From JAPWJZ01 sp964575605 (GTDB lineage: Bacteria; Pseudomonadota; Alphaproteobacteria; Micavibrionales; UBA2020): a stretch of 64,000 nucleotides of DNA. Below the pieces are notes generated by a model. It was not told the origin of the DNA, searched no databases, and worked only from the letters and a program-made list of their open reading frames with translations. Positions 1 through 8,836 of this stretch are shown in pieces (within the stretch, counting starts at the first letter, position 1; each line of letters opens with the position of its first letter). The stretch lies in NCBI GenBank assembly GCA_964575605.1, contig CAZNRN010000013.1:32137-96136 (forward strand), given 5' to 3'. The position numbers were made by a program, and so were the translations under genes.

Positions 1-963
1 CTTTTCGATTTCATCGGGGCGCGCGGTTGCGGTGCCGGGCTTGCCGACCACGATGCCTGCGGCGATGTTCGACAGCAGCGCGGCGCTGCGCAGCGTGACG
101 CCTGCGGCGATGGCGGCGGCGAAAGTGGCGATAACGGTGTCGCCCGCGCCCGACACGTCGTAAACCTCGCGCACGTTGGCGGGGATATGGATGGGGTCGG
201 CATCAGCCTGTATCAGGCTCATGCCGTCCTTGCTGCGCGTCGCCAGCACGGCGGAAATATCGCAGGTGGTGACCAGCTTCATCGCGGCGGCGCGGGTTTC
301 GTCGTCGGTCGCGGCCTTCATCGCGGTCGCCGTTTCCAGCTCTTTGCGGTTGGGGGTGATGACGGTTGCGCCTTTGTAGCGGGTGAAATCGGTGCCCTTG
401 GGGTCGACGATCACGGGCTTGCCGTGGCGTTTGGCGAGGCTGATGACTTCCGCCACGATGCGGTCGGTCAGCAGGCCTTTTTTATAGTCGGACAGAATGA
501 CCGCGCCGACCGTGGTAATAATCTTTTCAACGGCGGCAATAATCTTGCCCTCGGCGGCGGCGGAGATGGCGGCGCTCTTTTCCCGGTCGACGCGCAGCAT
601 CTGCTGGCCGGCCGACACGAAGCGGCTTTTGACCGTCGTGGAGCGGTCGTCGAGCGCCTCCAGATGCGCCTCTACGCCCATGTCGCGCAGCAGCTGCGCC
701 ACGTCTGCGCCGGCATTATCCTGCCCCACCGCCGCGACCAGAACGGCCTTGGCGCCCAGCGCGGCGATGTTCGCGACCACGTTGCCCGCACCGCCCAGCA
801 TCGCCTTCTCCCGCTCCACCAGAAGGACGGGAATCGGGGCTTCGGGGGAGATGCGTTCGATCGCGCCATAGACGAAACGGTCGAGCATGACGTCGCCCAG
901 ACACAAAACGCGGGTTCCGGCCAGTTTGGCGAGGTCATGGAAAAGTGCCGTATTTTCAGTCAT
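1..963 (-). CDS. hldE: D-glycero-beta-D-manno-heptose-7-phosphate kinase (HldE kinase domain), 3' end outside window
   Basis: The reading frame is open from an ATG at 963 to the window edge, giving 321 residues. It is a PfkB/ribokinase-fold sugar kinase. The N-terminus has the sequence GDVMLDRFVYG, followed by a Gly-rich stretch (GGAGNVVANI). The C-terminal part has the anion-hole/catalytic signature DVSGAGDTV near residues 269-277. This combination is typical of the RfaE1/HldE kinase domain, which phosphorylates heptose-7-phosphate for ADP-heptose and LPS inner-core synthesis in the cytoplasm. The kinase domain is nearly complete. Whether a cytidylyltransferase domain follows (bifunctional HldE) or not (HldA type) lies beyond the edge. 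Family assignment is strong; the bifunctional form is inferred. Confidence 0.9.
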   Translation of the reverse strand, partial: MTENTALFHDLAKLAGTRVLCLGDVMLDRFVYGAIERISPEAPIPVLLVEREKAMLGGAGNVVANIAALGAKAVLVAAVGQDNAGADVAQLLRDMGVEAHLEALDDRSTTVKSRFVSAGQQMLRVDREKSAAISAAAEGKIIAAVEKIITTVGAVILSDYKKGLLTDRIVAEVISLAKRHGKPVIVDPKGTDFTRYKGATVITPNRKELETATAMKAATDDETRAAAMKLVTTCDISAVLATRSKDGMSLIQADADPIHIPANVREVYDVSGAGDTVIATFAAAIAAGVTLRSAALLSNIAAGIVVGKPGTATARPDEIEK

Positions 964-1141
964 ATGGGTCTATCCGGCTGATAATATTATAAGTTGTTGT
1001 TATCATAATATTACAACGGGGACAAGGCTTAAAAAAGTTCCCCCGCAGGACGGGTATTTTCACAGATTTTTAACCCGGTTTCGCGTAATATAAGAATGTT
1101 CTTATGGAACTTTTTATCGTTACGGCTAAAAAGGGTTATTA

Positions 1142-2116
1142 ATGACAGTTACCAAGGGTTCGGACCAGGCCAAAGGCGTTGAAACGGCTAGCAAAACCGC
1201 TTTGCCTGACCTGCAGGACAGCTTTATCCGCTCGGTCGGCCGCTCGGTGCGCTCGACGAAACTCGGCGACATGCTGGTCAGCAGCCGCGTCATTACCCGC
1301 GTCCAGCTGAAAGAAGCCCTTAAAAAACAAAAGGAAACCGGCCAGCGCCTCGGCCATGTCCTCGTCGAAATCGGCTATATCACCCCCGCCGCCCTCTACC
1401 GCAGGCTGGCGCAGCAGTGGGTATTGAAAGTTTCCACCGCCGGCATCGCGCTGATGATGCAGTTCTTTACGCCCTCGATCGCGCGCGCGGACGACGGCGG
1501 CGCGGTGCGCCTTGCCTCGGCAACCTCGGCCGCCAGCGTCGTGAAGCCGGGCCTGACGGCGGGCAACCTGTTCGGTTCGACCGAAGTGAAATCGACCAAT
1601 ATCTCCGCCTTCACCAAATGGACTTCGGTGATGAAGCGTTTTGACGACCAGATGGCGTCACAGGGCAATACCGCGACGGTGAAAGCCTGGAAAGCGCATC
1701 TGGGCGAGCTGAAAGGCAAAACGGTCAAGGAACAAATCGACGGCGTGAACAGCTATATGAACAGCGTGCGCTATGTCGAAGACAGCCAGGGTTACAAGAA
1801 ATCCGACTACTGGGCGACCCCGATCGAGTTCCTGAGCCGCGGTTCGGGCGACTGCGAAGATTACGCGATTGCGAAATATGCCTCCTTGCGCGCGCTCGGC
1901 TTCTCGTCCGACCAGATGCGCATCGCCATCGTGCAGGATAAAATTAAGAACGTGCCCCATGCCATCCTGATCGTCTACACGCAAGACGGCGTCTTCGTGC
2001 TGGACAACCAGAACAAGCAGGTGGCGAATGCCGCGACCGTCAACCGCTACAAGCCGATTTTCAGCATCAACAGCAATAACTGGTGGCTGCACAAATCGCC
2101 TGGTGGTGTGACGTAA
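1142..2116 (+). CDS. MshEN-type c-di-GMP-binding domain fused to LapG-like (C93) cysteine protease
   Basis: This is a 324-residue protein. Residues 40-63 and 69-92 form two 24-residue motifs (K/R-L-G-x-x-L-V ... Q) separated by exactly five residues, the layout of the MshEN/GspE-N c-di-GMP-binding domain. A hydrophobic stretch (about 94-113) ending in ARA-DD looks like a membrane anchor or signal-type segment. The C-terminal half is a transglutaminase-like cysteine peptidase (DUF920/C93, the LapG family), with Cys238 in GDCEDYA, His273 in PHAIL and Asp288 in VLDNQ as the expected triad. LapG enzymes cleave surface adhesins in the periplasm and are normally controlled by the separate c-di-GMP receptor LapD. 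Here sensor and protease are one chain. In motif 1 the conserved Gly is replaced by Arg. The functional coupling is inference. Confidence 0.8.
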   Translation: MTVTKGSDQAKGVETASKTALPDLQDSFIRSVGRSVRSTKLGDMLVSSRVITRVQLKEALKKQKETGQRLGHVLVEIGYITPAALYRRLAQQWVLKVSTAGIALMMQFFTPSIARADDGGAVRLASATSAASVVKPGLTAGNLFGSTEVKSTNISAFTKWTSVMKRFDDQMASQGNTATVKAWKAHLGELKGKTVKEQIDGVNSYMNSVRYVEDSQGYKKSDYWATPIEFLSRGSGDCEDYAIAKYASLRALGFSSDQMRIAIVQDKIKNVPHAILIVYTQDGVFVLDNQNKQVANAATVNRYKPIFSINSNNWWLHKSPGGVT

Positions 2117-2122
2117 TATCCG

Positions 2123-4063
2123 CTATTCCCTGAACAAGACCGTCATCGAGGCACCCTCGAATATCATTGCCTTGTCCGGACCCGGCCTGCCGCGCAATTC
2201 GCTGAGGCGGATTTCGACGGCAAAGGCGCCGTCATTCGCGCGCAGGGTCATCTCGGCGTCTTTATCCTCGGGCACGGTTTTCAGGTTCTGCGCGCGGTAT
2301 TTCTCCAAAAGCGGCAGCAGCTCGAACGACACAGCGCGGCCGTCGGCATGCGTTGCGGCGAAATGCCCCTTGGTGTCGAGGGTGAATTTCACCTTGGGCT
2401 TGGCATCCTTCGTCACCGCGCCCTCATAGGCCGACATATCCCAGGCGTTGTTATTGCCGCTGTAGATATAGGCCGAGACACGCACGAAATAATCATAGGG
2501 CGCGACCTTCACAAGGCCGGTGTCGCAGGAATAACAGTTGACGGTATTGACGGTATAGCTCTCGTTATCCTCCGTCTGCCAGCGCCCCACATATTCCATG
2601 CCCCATATCGCCATCAGCTGTTCGGGCAGCTGGTAATAGTTATAGCAGCCGTCGTAATAATCCTTGCCGCAGCCGGGGTATTCGGTGTTTTCGGGCGTCG
2701 CGTTTTTATCGTAGACGCGGCGTTCCTCGAAATATTTCTGGCGCAGTTCTTTTTCGAAAGGCGCTACCAGCCATGCCGCCCTTTCACGACTATCCTTCAT
2801 GTAATCGAGGATGGCGGAAATTTCCTTGCGGTCGTCGAAGGACACGTCTTTCGCCTTGCTCCATGTGGATTTATCCCATGCGCTGCCGGCCTGTTTCACG
2901 CCCGCCTTCACAAGGTAGCTCTCAAGCCGCGCCTGCTGGCTCCAGGTCGAGAGCGGCACCGCGCCCCAGGGGCCGAAGGAGGCAATCAGGCACAGCGCGC
3001 AGAGCACCATCGGCACATGCTTGATATGTGAGCGCGCGGGTTTCAGCAAATAATAGCCCGTCAGCCCCGCCAGCCAGACCAGCGCCATGCAGATGGCGTA
3101 TCTTTCTTCCGTCACGCCGTATTGTTCGATGCGCGTATAAATGCCGACCGCCAGCAGAATGACAGGCAGCGCGAGGATGGGATAGAAATATTTGTGGAAC
3201 TGGCGCAGAAGTTTCGTGCCCGTCTCGCGCATCGGGTAGACGGAAAGCCAGACCGCAATGCCCGCCGCACCAAAGCCCGTCACCATATAGGCAAGGTTGC
3301 CCTTGGGCAGCGTCATGGTCAGCGTGATTTTGCCGACATAGGCGTAAAGCACCCAGGTGTAAATCAGCACCAGCGGCACGGCCAGGTAATTGGCGATAAA
3401 GTAAATGCCCTTGGGGATAAAACAGTCGTTTTTCTCGAAATCGAATTTTTTCTGTATCTGGTAGAGCAAAGCGATGGGGCCGAATAACCACGCGCCGATC
3501 AGCCAGATATCGCCGTAAACCTTGTCGTTCAGGTTGCCGTCATAAATCAGGTAATCCATCGAACCCCAGACGGCAGAGAGGCCAAGGCAGAAAATGCCCG
3601 AAGCAACCGCCGCCACCGCCGCCGCGATGCCGTTGCAGTAATTGAAATACCAGACGCTGTCCTCGCTGCTCTGCCGCCCGATATAGGGCGCAAAGAGCAG
3701 CAACAGTCCCAGCGCACCGGCAAGGAAGCCATGCATCGCCGAATATTCGCGCGGCGCGAAAACGGCCAGCGCCAGCAGCAGCCCGCCCGCCAGCGCAACA
3801 GCAATATGTCTGCCACGGGATAACTGGCGGCTTTCGGCGAACAGCTTTTCCGCCGCGAACCAGACGCCGCCATAGGCGCCGAACATAATGATGCGCGCCA
3901 AAACATCGCCATCGACAAGGTCGCTGTTATGCAGCGCCAGCATCGAAATCGCACAGGCCGGCAGGCAGCAGAGCATGGTGAGGGGAAAGCGTTTCCACAC
4001 TTCCCTGACCACATTCGCCACATATTCAAACTGGAAACGGCTGATGAATGATTTAAACGTCAT
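2123..4063 (-). CDS. DUF4153-type polytopic membrane protein
   Basis: This 646-residue protein has about ten hydrophobic segments between residues 25 and 385, then a soluble C-terminal half of about 260 residues that probably lies outside the membrane. The N-terminal pattern and arrangement of helices resemble DUF4153 proteins, a family of unknown function. The soluble part contains a Cys cluster (YPGCGKDYYDGC, then NCYSCDTG), which suggests disulfides or metal binding outside the cytoplasm. It ends only a few bases from the convergent LapG-like gene. The start at 4063 gives a basic, Phe-rich N-terminus typical of the family. No function is assigned. Confidence 0.7.
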   Translation of the reverse strand: MTFKSFISRFQFEYVANVVREVWKRFPLTMLCCLPACAISMLALHNSDLVDGDVLARIIMFGAYGGVWFAAEKLFAESRQLSRGRHIAVALAGGLLLALAVFAPREYSAMHGFLAGALGLLLLFAPYIGRQSSEDSVWYFNYCNGIAAAVAAVASGIFCLGLSAVWGSMDYLIYDGNLNDKVYGDIWLIGAWLFGPIALLYQIQKKFDFEKNDCFIPKGIYFIANYLAVPLVLIYTWVLYAYVGKITLTMTLPKGNLAYMVTGFGAAGIAVWLSVYPMRETGTKLLRQFHKYFYPILALPVILLAVGIYTRIEQYGVTEERYAICMALVWLAGLTGYYLLKPARSHIKHVPMVLCALCLIASFGPWGAVPLSTWSQQARLESYLVKAGVKQAGSAWDKSTWSKAKDVSFDDRKEISAILDYMKDSRERAAWLVAPFEKELRQKYFEERRVYDKNATPENTEYPGCGKDYYDGCYNYYQLPEQLMAIWGMEYVGRWQTEDNESYTVNTVNCYSCDTGLVKVAPYDYFVRVSAYIYSGNNNAWDMSAYEGAVTKDAKPKVKFTLDTKGHFAATHADGRAVSFELLPLLEKYRAQNLKTVPEDKDAEMTLRANDGAFAVEIRLSELRGRPGPDKAMIFEGASMTVLFRE

Positions 4064-4202
4064 GATATGCCTTTGGGAAAATTCAGCTGATACCCTTCAG
4101 TATACCGTCTTACCCGTCTGCACAGGGTGCAAAGATTGTGCAGATTGGCAGGATAATCCGCGTCTGGTTCCCTCTCCCCTTGCGGGAGGGGAGAGCAAAG
4201 CT

Positions 4203-5447
4203 TTATTTCGACGTCCCCGGGTCATTCACCGCGCCCAGGAAAAACACCGCGCCGGTCAGCGTATCCTGCAGCGCGAACACGAAGGAACGGTCGAAGGCGA
4301 TATTGATGCGTTTGGGTTCGCGCGGCATGGCGGAGCCGGCCATCATGGTTGTGGTGACGGCCGCGGCCTCCGAGCCTTCTTCGTCGGTCTTGAACACCAC
4401 ATCATGCGTGACGGCCGAGATAAACAGCGGCGAGGAGCCTTCGGTCACCATCTTCGAAAAATCCGCGCTTCCGGTGAAGGCGGTGGTGATGCCGAGCGCT
4501 TTCAATACGGGCACAAGGTCGTGATGCTGCTTCAATTCAATGCGCGGCAGCTCGACCGTACCCGCGACGTTTTCATAGCCGTAGAGGTCGAGCCATGCGG
4601 GCGCATCGGTTTCCTGCTGCGCCAGCCAGTCGCGCGCTGATAGTTTCGCATCGGTCGGGCGCAGCAGCACGATACGGGTGGGGGTTGCGCCTTCCGCGCC
4701 ATATGTCATCGTCACGGCCTGATAGCCGTCTTTTTCCTGCCAGCGGATATCGCCGTCGGCGAACTGGCGTTTCATCATCGGCACGGTGATTTCCTTGCCG
4801 CCGTCCTGCGCAAATTTTTTATCGGTGGTGTCGGATTTGTCGAAGGGATAGGTCCACTTGCCCTTGAAATACAGCGCCGAAGCCAGCACCATCGCATCCG
4901 ATGGCTGCAGCTGGCTGATGATTTTGGTGATCAGGCCTTTAGTGTTATCGCCCGCCCATGTGTTGATTTTATCGACTGTGGCTTTGTCGCCGAAATCTTC
5001 CGCGCTCATCGACGCCTTGAAATTTTCGGTGGCCATCTTGGCATAGCTGTCCGAGAGTTTCGCCAGCGCCTTGTTCACCCAGATGCCGTTGGCGGTGAGC
5101 AGGTCGACCTTGCCTTTCGCGTTGTCGAGCAGCGCGGTGTTGAGGCCTGCGAAGGCCGTGGTGCCCGCATCCATCGCGCCGTCCTTGCCGAACAGCGCGG
5201 TTTCGAATTCCTTCTTCGTCGCGCCCTCCGCGCCGCTGCCCACCAGCGCCATATTGGTCATCGCGTTATAGGGCGAGATGACGAGGTTATCGTTTTTATC
5301 CTCCTGCGCCTTCAGGGCTTCGCGCGCCATGGCCAGCGTAAAACGGTTCGCGTTGATCGCGGCTTCCCGTGCCGCATCGGTCTGCGCATGGGTGGCGGTG
5401 GTGGCCGAAAGCATAAGCGCGACGGCAGCAGCAATGGTCTTTTTCAT
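4203..5447 (-). CDS. Serpin-family protease inhibitor with signal peptide
   Basis: This 414-residue protein has an N-terminal signal peptide (MKKTIAAAVALMLSATTATHAQ), so it is predicted to be periplasmic or secreted. The remainder is a full-length serpin. It has NLVISPYNAMTNMALV near the N-terminus (helix B region). The hinge is FKTDEEGSEAAAVTTT, followed by a reactive-centre loop and the C-terminal block FDRSFVFALQDTLTGAVFFLG. Counting from the conserved hinge Glu356 (P17), P1-P1' falls at about Ser372-Ala373 beside two Met residues, which suggests an elastase- or chymotrypsin-like target rather than trypsin. The small Ala/Thr-rich hinge is what inhibitory serpins have. A Shine-Dalgarno AGGGGG lies upstream of the ATG. 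The target protease is unknown. Confidence 0.92.
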   Translation of the reverse strand: MKKTIAAAVALMLSATTATHAQTDAAREAAINANRFTLAMAREALKAQEDKNDNLVISPYNAMTNMALVGSGAEGATKKEFETALFGKDGAMDAGTTAFAGLNTALLDNAKGKVDLLTANGIWVNKALAKLSDSYAKMATENFKASMSAEDFGDKATVDKINTWAGDNTKGLITKIISQLQPSDAMVLASALYFKGKWTYPFDKSDTTDKKFAQDGGKEITVPMMKRQFADGDIRWQEKDGYQAVTMTYGAEGATPTRIVLLRPTDAKLSARDWLAQQETDAPAWLDLYGYENVAGTVELPRIELKQHHDLVPVLKALGITTAFTGSADFSKMVTEGSSPLFISAVTHDVVFKTDEEGSEAAAVTTTMMAGSAMPREPKRINIAFDRSFVFALQDTLTGAVFFLGAVNDPGTSK

Positions 5448-5753
5448 GGAATTCCCCCTGTTGTATGTCGAGGCTACCCCGCCTGTCCCGAGGTGGCAAT
5501 CCGAGGCGTCATACAGGTTTGACGACCGGTATTTGAAATCCTTGGGAATTATTTTTGCCAGGGCCTCTAATGCCCTCGGGCAGGCTGAAAAGCGTGTCTT
5601 TATACGTCCCCGTGCGGCGGGCGGGGAGGTGAATGTAACGAAATCAAGTGGTTAGTGAGGGCGGGCGTGGATTTTGACCTCTGTAATCGGCTAATAAAAT
5701 CAAAGGGTTACAAAGGGGCCGATTTTTAGCGTCGCATAACCCAAAAATTCGGT

Positions 5754-5866
5754 GTCATTCCGAGCGCAGCGAGGATTCCTCCCCGGGTAAGATTCCTCAC
5801 TTCGTTCGGAATGACAGAAAGAAGGCGGCCTTGCGGCCGCACCGGATGCCGCCCTTCGGCGGCATG
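5754..5866. repeat. Palindromic intergenic repeat (REP-like) in the 5448-5917 gene-free stretch
   Basis: The 470-base gap between the serpin and Rieske-like genes contains no convincing gene. Arms at 5754-5779 and 5791-5815 are imperfect inverted copies of each other (GTCATTCCGA ... ), forming a long hairpin. It is followed by a second perfect 8-bp hairpin (5846-5853 pairing with 5858-5865, loop CTTC). Neither is followed by a T-run. This layout resembles REP/palindromic elements scattered in many proteobacterial genomes. The rest of the gap (5448-5753) shows nothing recognisable. Confidence 0.6.
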
Positions 5867-5917
5867 GCAAGAGTACTGAAGCAAACTATTCTGAACTCTT
5901 TGATACCTCGGATCGTC

Positions 5918-6481
5918 TTATCTGACCGTAAAAACGCTTATAGCAGGCTGCGCTCCAATCATGACTTGATCATCTGAAATAAATTTATAAGGCGGTACAA
6001 CCAAATTTATCGTCGCAGGGCCATAACGCACACGTCCGGATTTATCGTATGCAGATAAACAACGGGAACAGAACCAGCCGCCAGGATACCAATAGCTCTG
6101 TGGATCAGTTGGTTTATTGCCGAACAGAAACATTCCGTCATAAGTGCAAAGCCCTACCACGAGTAGCCACTCATCATACCCTTGCTTAACACGTGATTCA
6201 TCGCTTTGCGGATGTCGTAATATGCGCCAGTCTTCAGAACGAACTTCCGAAATATCTTGCTTGGTACGACGATAAATAAAAACAGGCATGCGTCGCCAAG
6301 CCACAAAAGCGCGCTGTCCCGGCAATATCGATTTTAGTTCGGCATACGTGATATTTTGCGCAAGAGTATCTTCAGCCGGATTCATGCTATCGATGGCAAC
6401 CCAGCCCGCCGCGCCTAAACCTAGTGCACCCATGGCGCAGCCAGTCATTGAAAGGAAGCTGCGGCGGCTGGTTTCTTTCAA
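5918..6481 (-). CDS. Rieske-type protein homologue with altered [2Fe-2S] ligand boxes
   Basis: This 187-residue protein starts at a TTG two bases after the pyk stop, with GGTGGA as a Shine-Dalgarno inside the pyk end, so it is probably translationally coupled to pyk. The N-terminus has a textbook Tat motif (SRRSFL) and a hydrophobic anchor (residues 14-30, ending IDSMNPA), as in ubiquinol-cytochrome c reductase iron-sulfur subunits. The rest aligns throughout: PVFIYRR, WLLVVG, GGWFC and GPATINLVVPPYKF. Box I, normally CTHLGC, reads CTYDGM (112-117). Box II, normally CPCHGS, reads CSRCLS (138-143). Both Cys ligands stay, His114 is Tyr, His141 is Cys, and both disulfide cysteines are lost. The gene looks more AT-rich than its neighbours. 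It is not expected to carry a normal Rieske cluster. Confidence 0.85.
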   Translation of the reverse strand: MKETSRRSFLSMTGCAMGALGLGAAGWVAIDSMNPAEDTLAQNITYAELKSILPGQRAFVAWRRMPVFIYRRTKQDISEVRSEDWRILRHPQSDESRVKQGYDEWLLVVGLCTYDGMFLFGNKPTDPQSYWYPGGWFCSRCLSAYDKSGRVRYGPATINLVVPPYKFISDDQVMIGAQPAISVFTVR

Positions 6482-6483
6482 AC

Positions 6484-7902
6484 TTATTCCACCCAAGCCA
6501 CACGAAGAATATTCGTCGACCCCGGCGTGCCGAAGGGCACGCCCGCGGTAATCACCAGCCTCTGCCCCTTGTTCGCAATCTGGTGTTCCAGCGACAATTC
6601 GCAGGCTTTTTTCACCATGTCGCCGAAGTTGTCGACGTCTTTGGTGTGGACGGGGTAGACGCCGTAGGACAGTTGCAGGCGGCGCGCGGCGCTCATGCTC
6701 TCGGTTAAACACAGCACCGGCACGGCGGGGCGTTCGCGCGCGGTGCGCAAAGCGGTCGAGCCCGATGTTGTGTAGTTGACGATGGCGGCGGCCGAAATCG
6801 TGCCCGCGACGGTGACGGCCGCGGCCGTGATGGCGTCGGGCGAGGTTTTGTCGGGGTCGGGGTGTTCGGCGTCCATGATTTTGCGGTACAGGTCGTCCTG
6901 TTCAACATCCACCGCGATGCGGTGCATGATGCTGACGGCTTCGATCGGGTATTCGCCGGAGGCGGTTTCGGCGGAGAGCATTACGGCGTCGGCGCCGTCG
7001 TAAATTGCCGTGGCGACGTCCGATGCCTCGGCGCGTGTCGGCCTTGGCGAGTTGATCATGCTTTCCAGCATCTGCGTCGCGACAATCACCGGCTTGCCCG
7101 CCTGGCGGCAGGCGTGGATGATGCGTTTTTGCACAGCGGGGACTTTTTCGGACGGGATTTCCACGCCGAGGTCGCCGCGCGCCACCATTACCGCATCCGA
7201 CAGGTCGATAATGGGGGCGAGGTGCGTGATGGCGGAGGGTTTTTCGAGTTTCGAAATAATCTTGGCGCGTCCGGCGATAAGCTTGCGTGCTTCCGCCACG
7301 TCTTCGGGGCGCTGCACGAAGGAGAGCGCAATCCAGTCGACGCCCATGCCGCAGGCGGCTTCGAGGTCGCGGCGGTCCTTGTCGGTGATGACGTTGGATT
7401 TCAAGATGACGTTGGGCAGGTTGACGCCCTTGCGGTCCATCAGCTTCTTGCCAGCCATGACTTCGGTTTCGACGAAATCCTTGCCCTTCTTGATGACGGT
7501 CAGGCGCACCTTGCCGTCGTCGAGCAAGACGTCGGCGCCTTCGACCAGCACTTCCATGACTTCGGGGTGCGGCAGGCAGACGCGCTGCTCGTTGCCGGGC
7601 TCGGGGTTGCTGTCCAGCGTGACGCGCATGCCCTTGGCGATATCGACCGAGCCGTTTTTAAACGTGCCGAGGCGCAGCTTGGGGCCCTGCAGATCGGCGA
7701 AGACGCCGATGGGGCAGCCGCATTGCTGTTCCAGCTCGCGGATGATCTTGATGCGTTTCTCGTGGTCTTCGTGCACGCCGTGGCTGAAGTTCAGGCGGAA
7801 GACGTCGACGCCTTCATCATATAACTGCTTCACCATTTCCGGCGTCGAGGACGCGGGGCCGAGGGTGGCGACGATCTTGGTCTTGCGGTTGCGGCGGGCC
7901 AT
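6484..7902 (-). CDS. pyk: Pyruvate kinase
   Basis: This 472-residue protein covers the full pyruvate kinase length. It begins ARRNRKTKIVATLGPASS (phosphate/PEP-binding N-terminus). It has the signature MVARGDLGVEIP with the catalytic Lys/Glu region just upstream (IISKLEKP), the KPVIVATQMLESMI motif, and a C-terminal allosteric domain. It converts PEP and ADP to pyruvate and ATP in glycolysis. An upstream in-frame ATG at 7941 exists, but the ATG at 7902 has GGAA six bases upstream and gives the usual family N-terminus, so it is preferred. The Rieske-like gene follows immediately. Confidence 0.97.
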   Translation of the reverse strand: MARRNRKTKIVATLGPASSTPEMVKQLYDEGVDVFRLNFSHGVHEDHEKRIKIIRELEQQCGCPIGVFADLQGPKLRLGTFKNGSVDIAKGMRVTLDSNPEPGNEQRVCLPHPEVMEVLVEGADVLLDDGKVRLTVIKKGKDFVETEVMAGKKLMDRKGVNLPNVILKSNVITDKDRRDLEAACGMGVDWIALSFVQRPEDVAEARKLIAGRAKIISKLEKPSAITHLAPIIDLSDAVMVARGDLGVEIPSEKVPAVQKRIIHACRQAGKPVIVATQMLESMINSPRPTRAEASDVATAIYDGADAVMLSAETASGEYPIEAVSIMHRIAVDVEQDDLYRKIMDAEHPDPDKTSPDAITAAAVTVAGTISAAAIVNYTTSGSTALRTARERPAVPVLCLTESMSAARRLQLSYGVYPVHTKDVDNFGDMVKKACELSLEHQIANKGQRLVITAGVPFGTPGSTNILRVAWVE

Positions 7903-8028
7903 GTTGATTCCGGTGACTGTTATATTGGCGGTATATTGCACCGCAGCGCGGGTATTGTCTCCCCTAAATTAGGCCTAATCACTTGAAATAGTGAGGGGAT
8001 TTTCTGTAATTTTCCTTATTCCCCGGCC

Positions 8029-8058
8029 TTGACTCATTTGCCGCACTTGCTGTATTAT
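8029..8058 (+). promoter_or_regulatory. Sigma70-type promoter of the first ankyrin gene
   Basis: TTGACT (8029-8034), an 18-base spacer and TATTAT (8053-8058). The ankyrin gene starts 53 bases downstream. The -10 region runs into ATGTTAAAT, also present in the promoter at 11471. Confidence 0.6.
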
Positions 8059-8110
8059 GTTAAATCATTGTTTAAGGGGATGATTTAACGATGAATTTCA
8101 AGGGGCATCC

Positions 8111-8836
8111 ATGACAGCGGACGATATTCGCGCCGCCCGTTTCTTCACCGCCGTCGAAAGCGGCGACGTTAATACCGTGCGCACGATGGCCGCGGCCGAC
8201 CCCGGCCTGCTGTCATGTCATTGCAAGGATGACCAGAAGCAGCCCGACAAGACCGCGCTCCATATCGCCGTCAAGACATCCAACCATCTGATGCTGGAAA
8301 CGCTGCTTGATCTGGGCGCGCCGATTGACGCGACCGACCGCTACGGCCTCACGCCCCTGCTCTACTCCGCGCAGTACAAGGACAGGCGCATCGCGGAGCT
8401 GCTGATAGCAGCCGGCGCCGACCCGCGCGAGACGACCGACGACGGCCTGACGACCGTCATGTTAGCAGCGGAGGTGGGCGCGGTGCCGCTGGTCGAGCTT
8501 TTCGTGTCAAAAGGCGTCGACGTGAACGCCCTGCGCAGCGGCTGGATGACCGCACTGCATTTCGCGCGCAACCCCGGCAACGCCTATGAAACCGTGTGCT
8601 GCCTGCTGGCGGCGGGCGCCGACCCCGCGCGGACGGGCCCCGGCTTCGAGACCGCGGCCGAGCTTGCCACCCGCATGGGCAACCCCGGCTACGGCAAGAC
8701 CATCATCGCAGCGCAGCGCGCGGTGGAGCTGAAGGCCGAAGCAAAAGCCCTGACCGACCGGCAAGACCAGGACGTGCTGGCGAACGGCCTGCCGCAGGAA
8801 TTCGCCGTGCGCAAACCTTTTACCTTTAAAAAATAA
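8111..8836 (+). CDS. Ankyrin-repeat protein with R-K-P-F-x-F-K tail
   Basis: This 241-residue protein is made of about five ankyrin repeats (ALHIAVKTSNHLMLETLL, TPLLYSAQYKDRRIAELLI, TTVMLAAEVGAVPLVELFV, TALHFARNPGNAYETVCCLL). They are preceded by a short helix (ARFFTAVESGDVNTVRTMAA) and followed by a charged helix. It has no signal peptide, so it is cytoplasmic or exported by a non-Sec route. The last ten residues are AVRKPFTFKK, closely matching the tails of the ankyrin proteins at 9376 and 11529. AAGGGG five bases before the ATG supports this start. Ankyrin repeats bind protein partners; the partner is unknown. A type IV effector role is inference from the dotL/dotM locus 15 kb away. Confidence 0.88.
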   Translation: MTADDIRAARFFTAVESGDVNTVRTMAAADPGLLSCHCKDDQKQPDKTALHIAVKTSNHLMLETLLDLGAPIDATDRYGLTPLLYSAQYKDRRIAELLIAAGADPRETTDDGLTTVMLAAEVGAVPLVELFVSKGVDVNALRSGWMTALHFARNPGNAYETVCCLLAAGADPARTGPGFETAAELATRMGNPGYGKTIIAAQRAVELKAEAKALTDRQDQDVLANGLPQEFAVRKPFTFKK

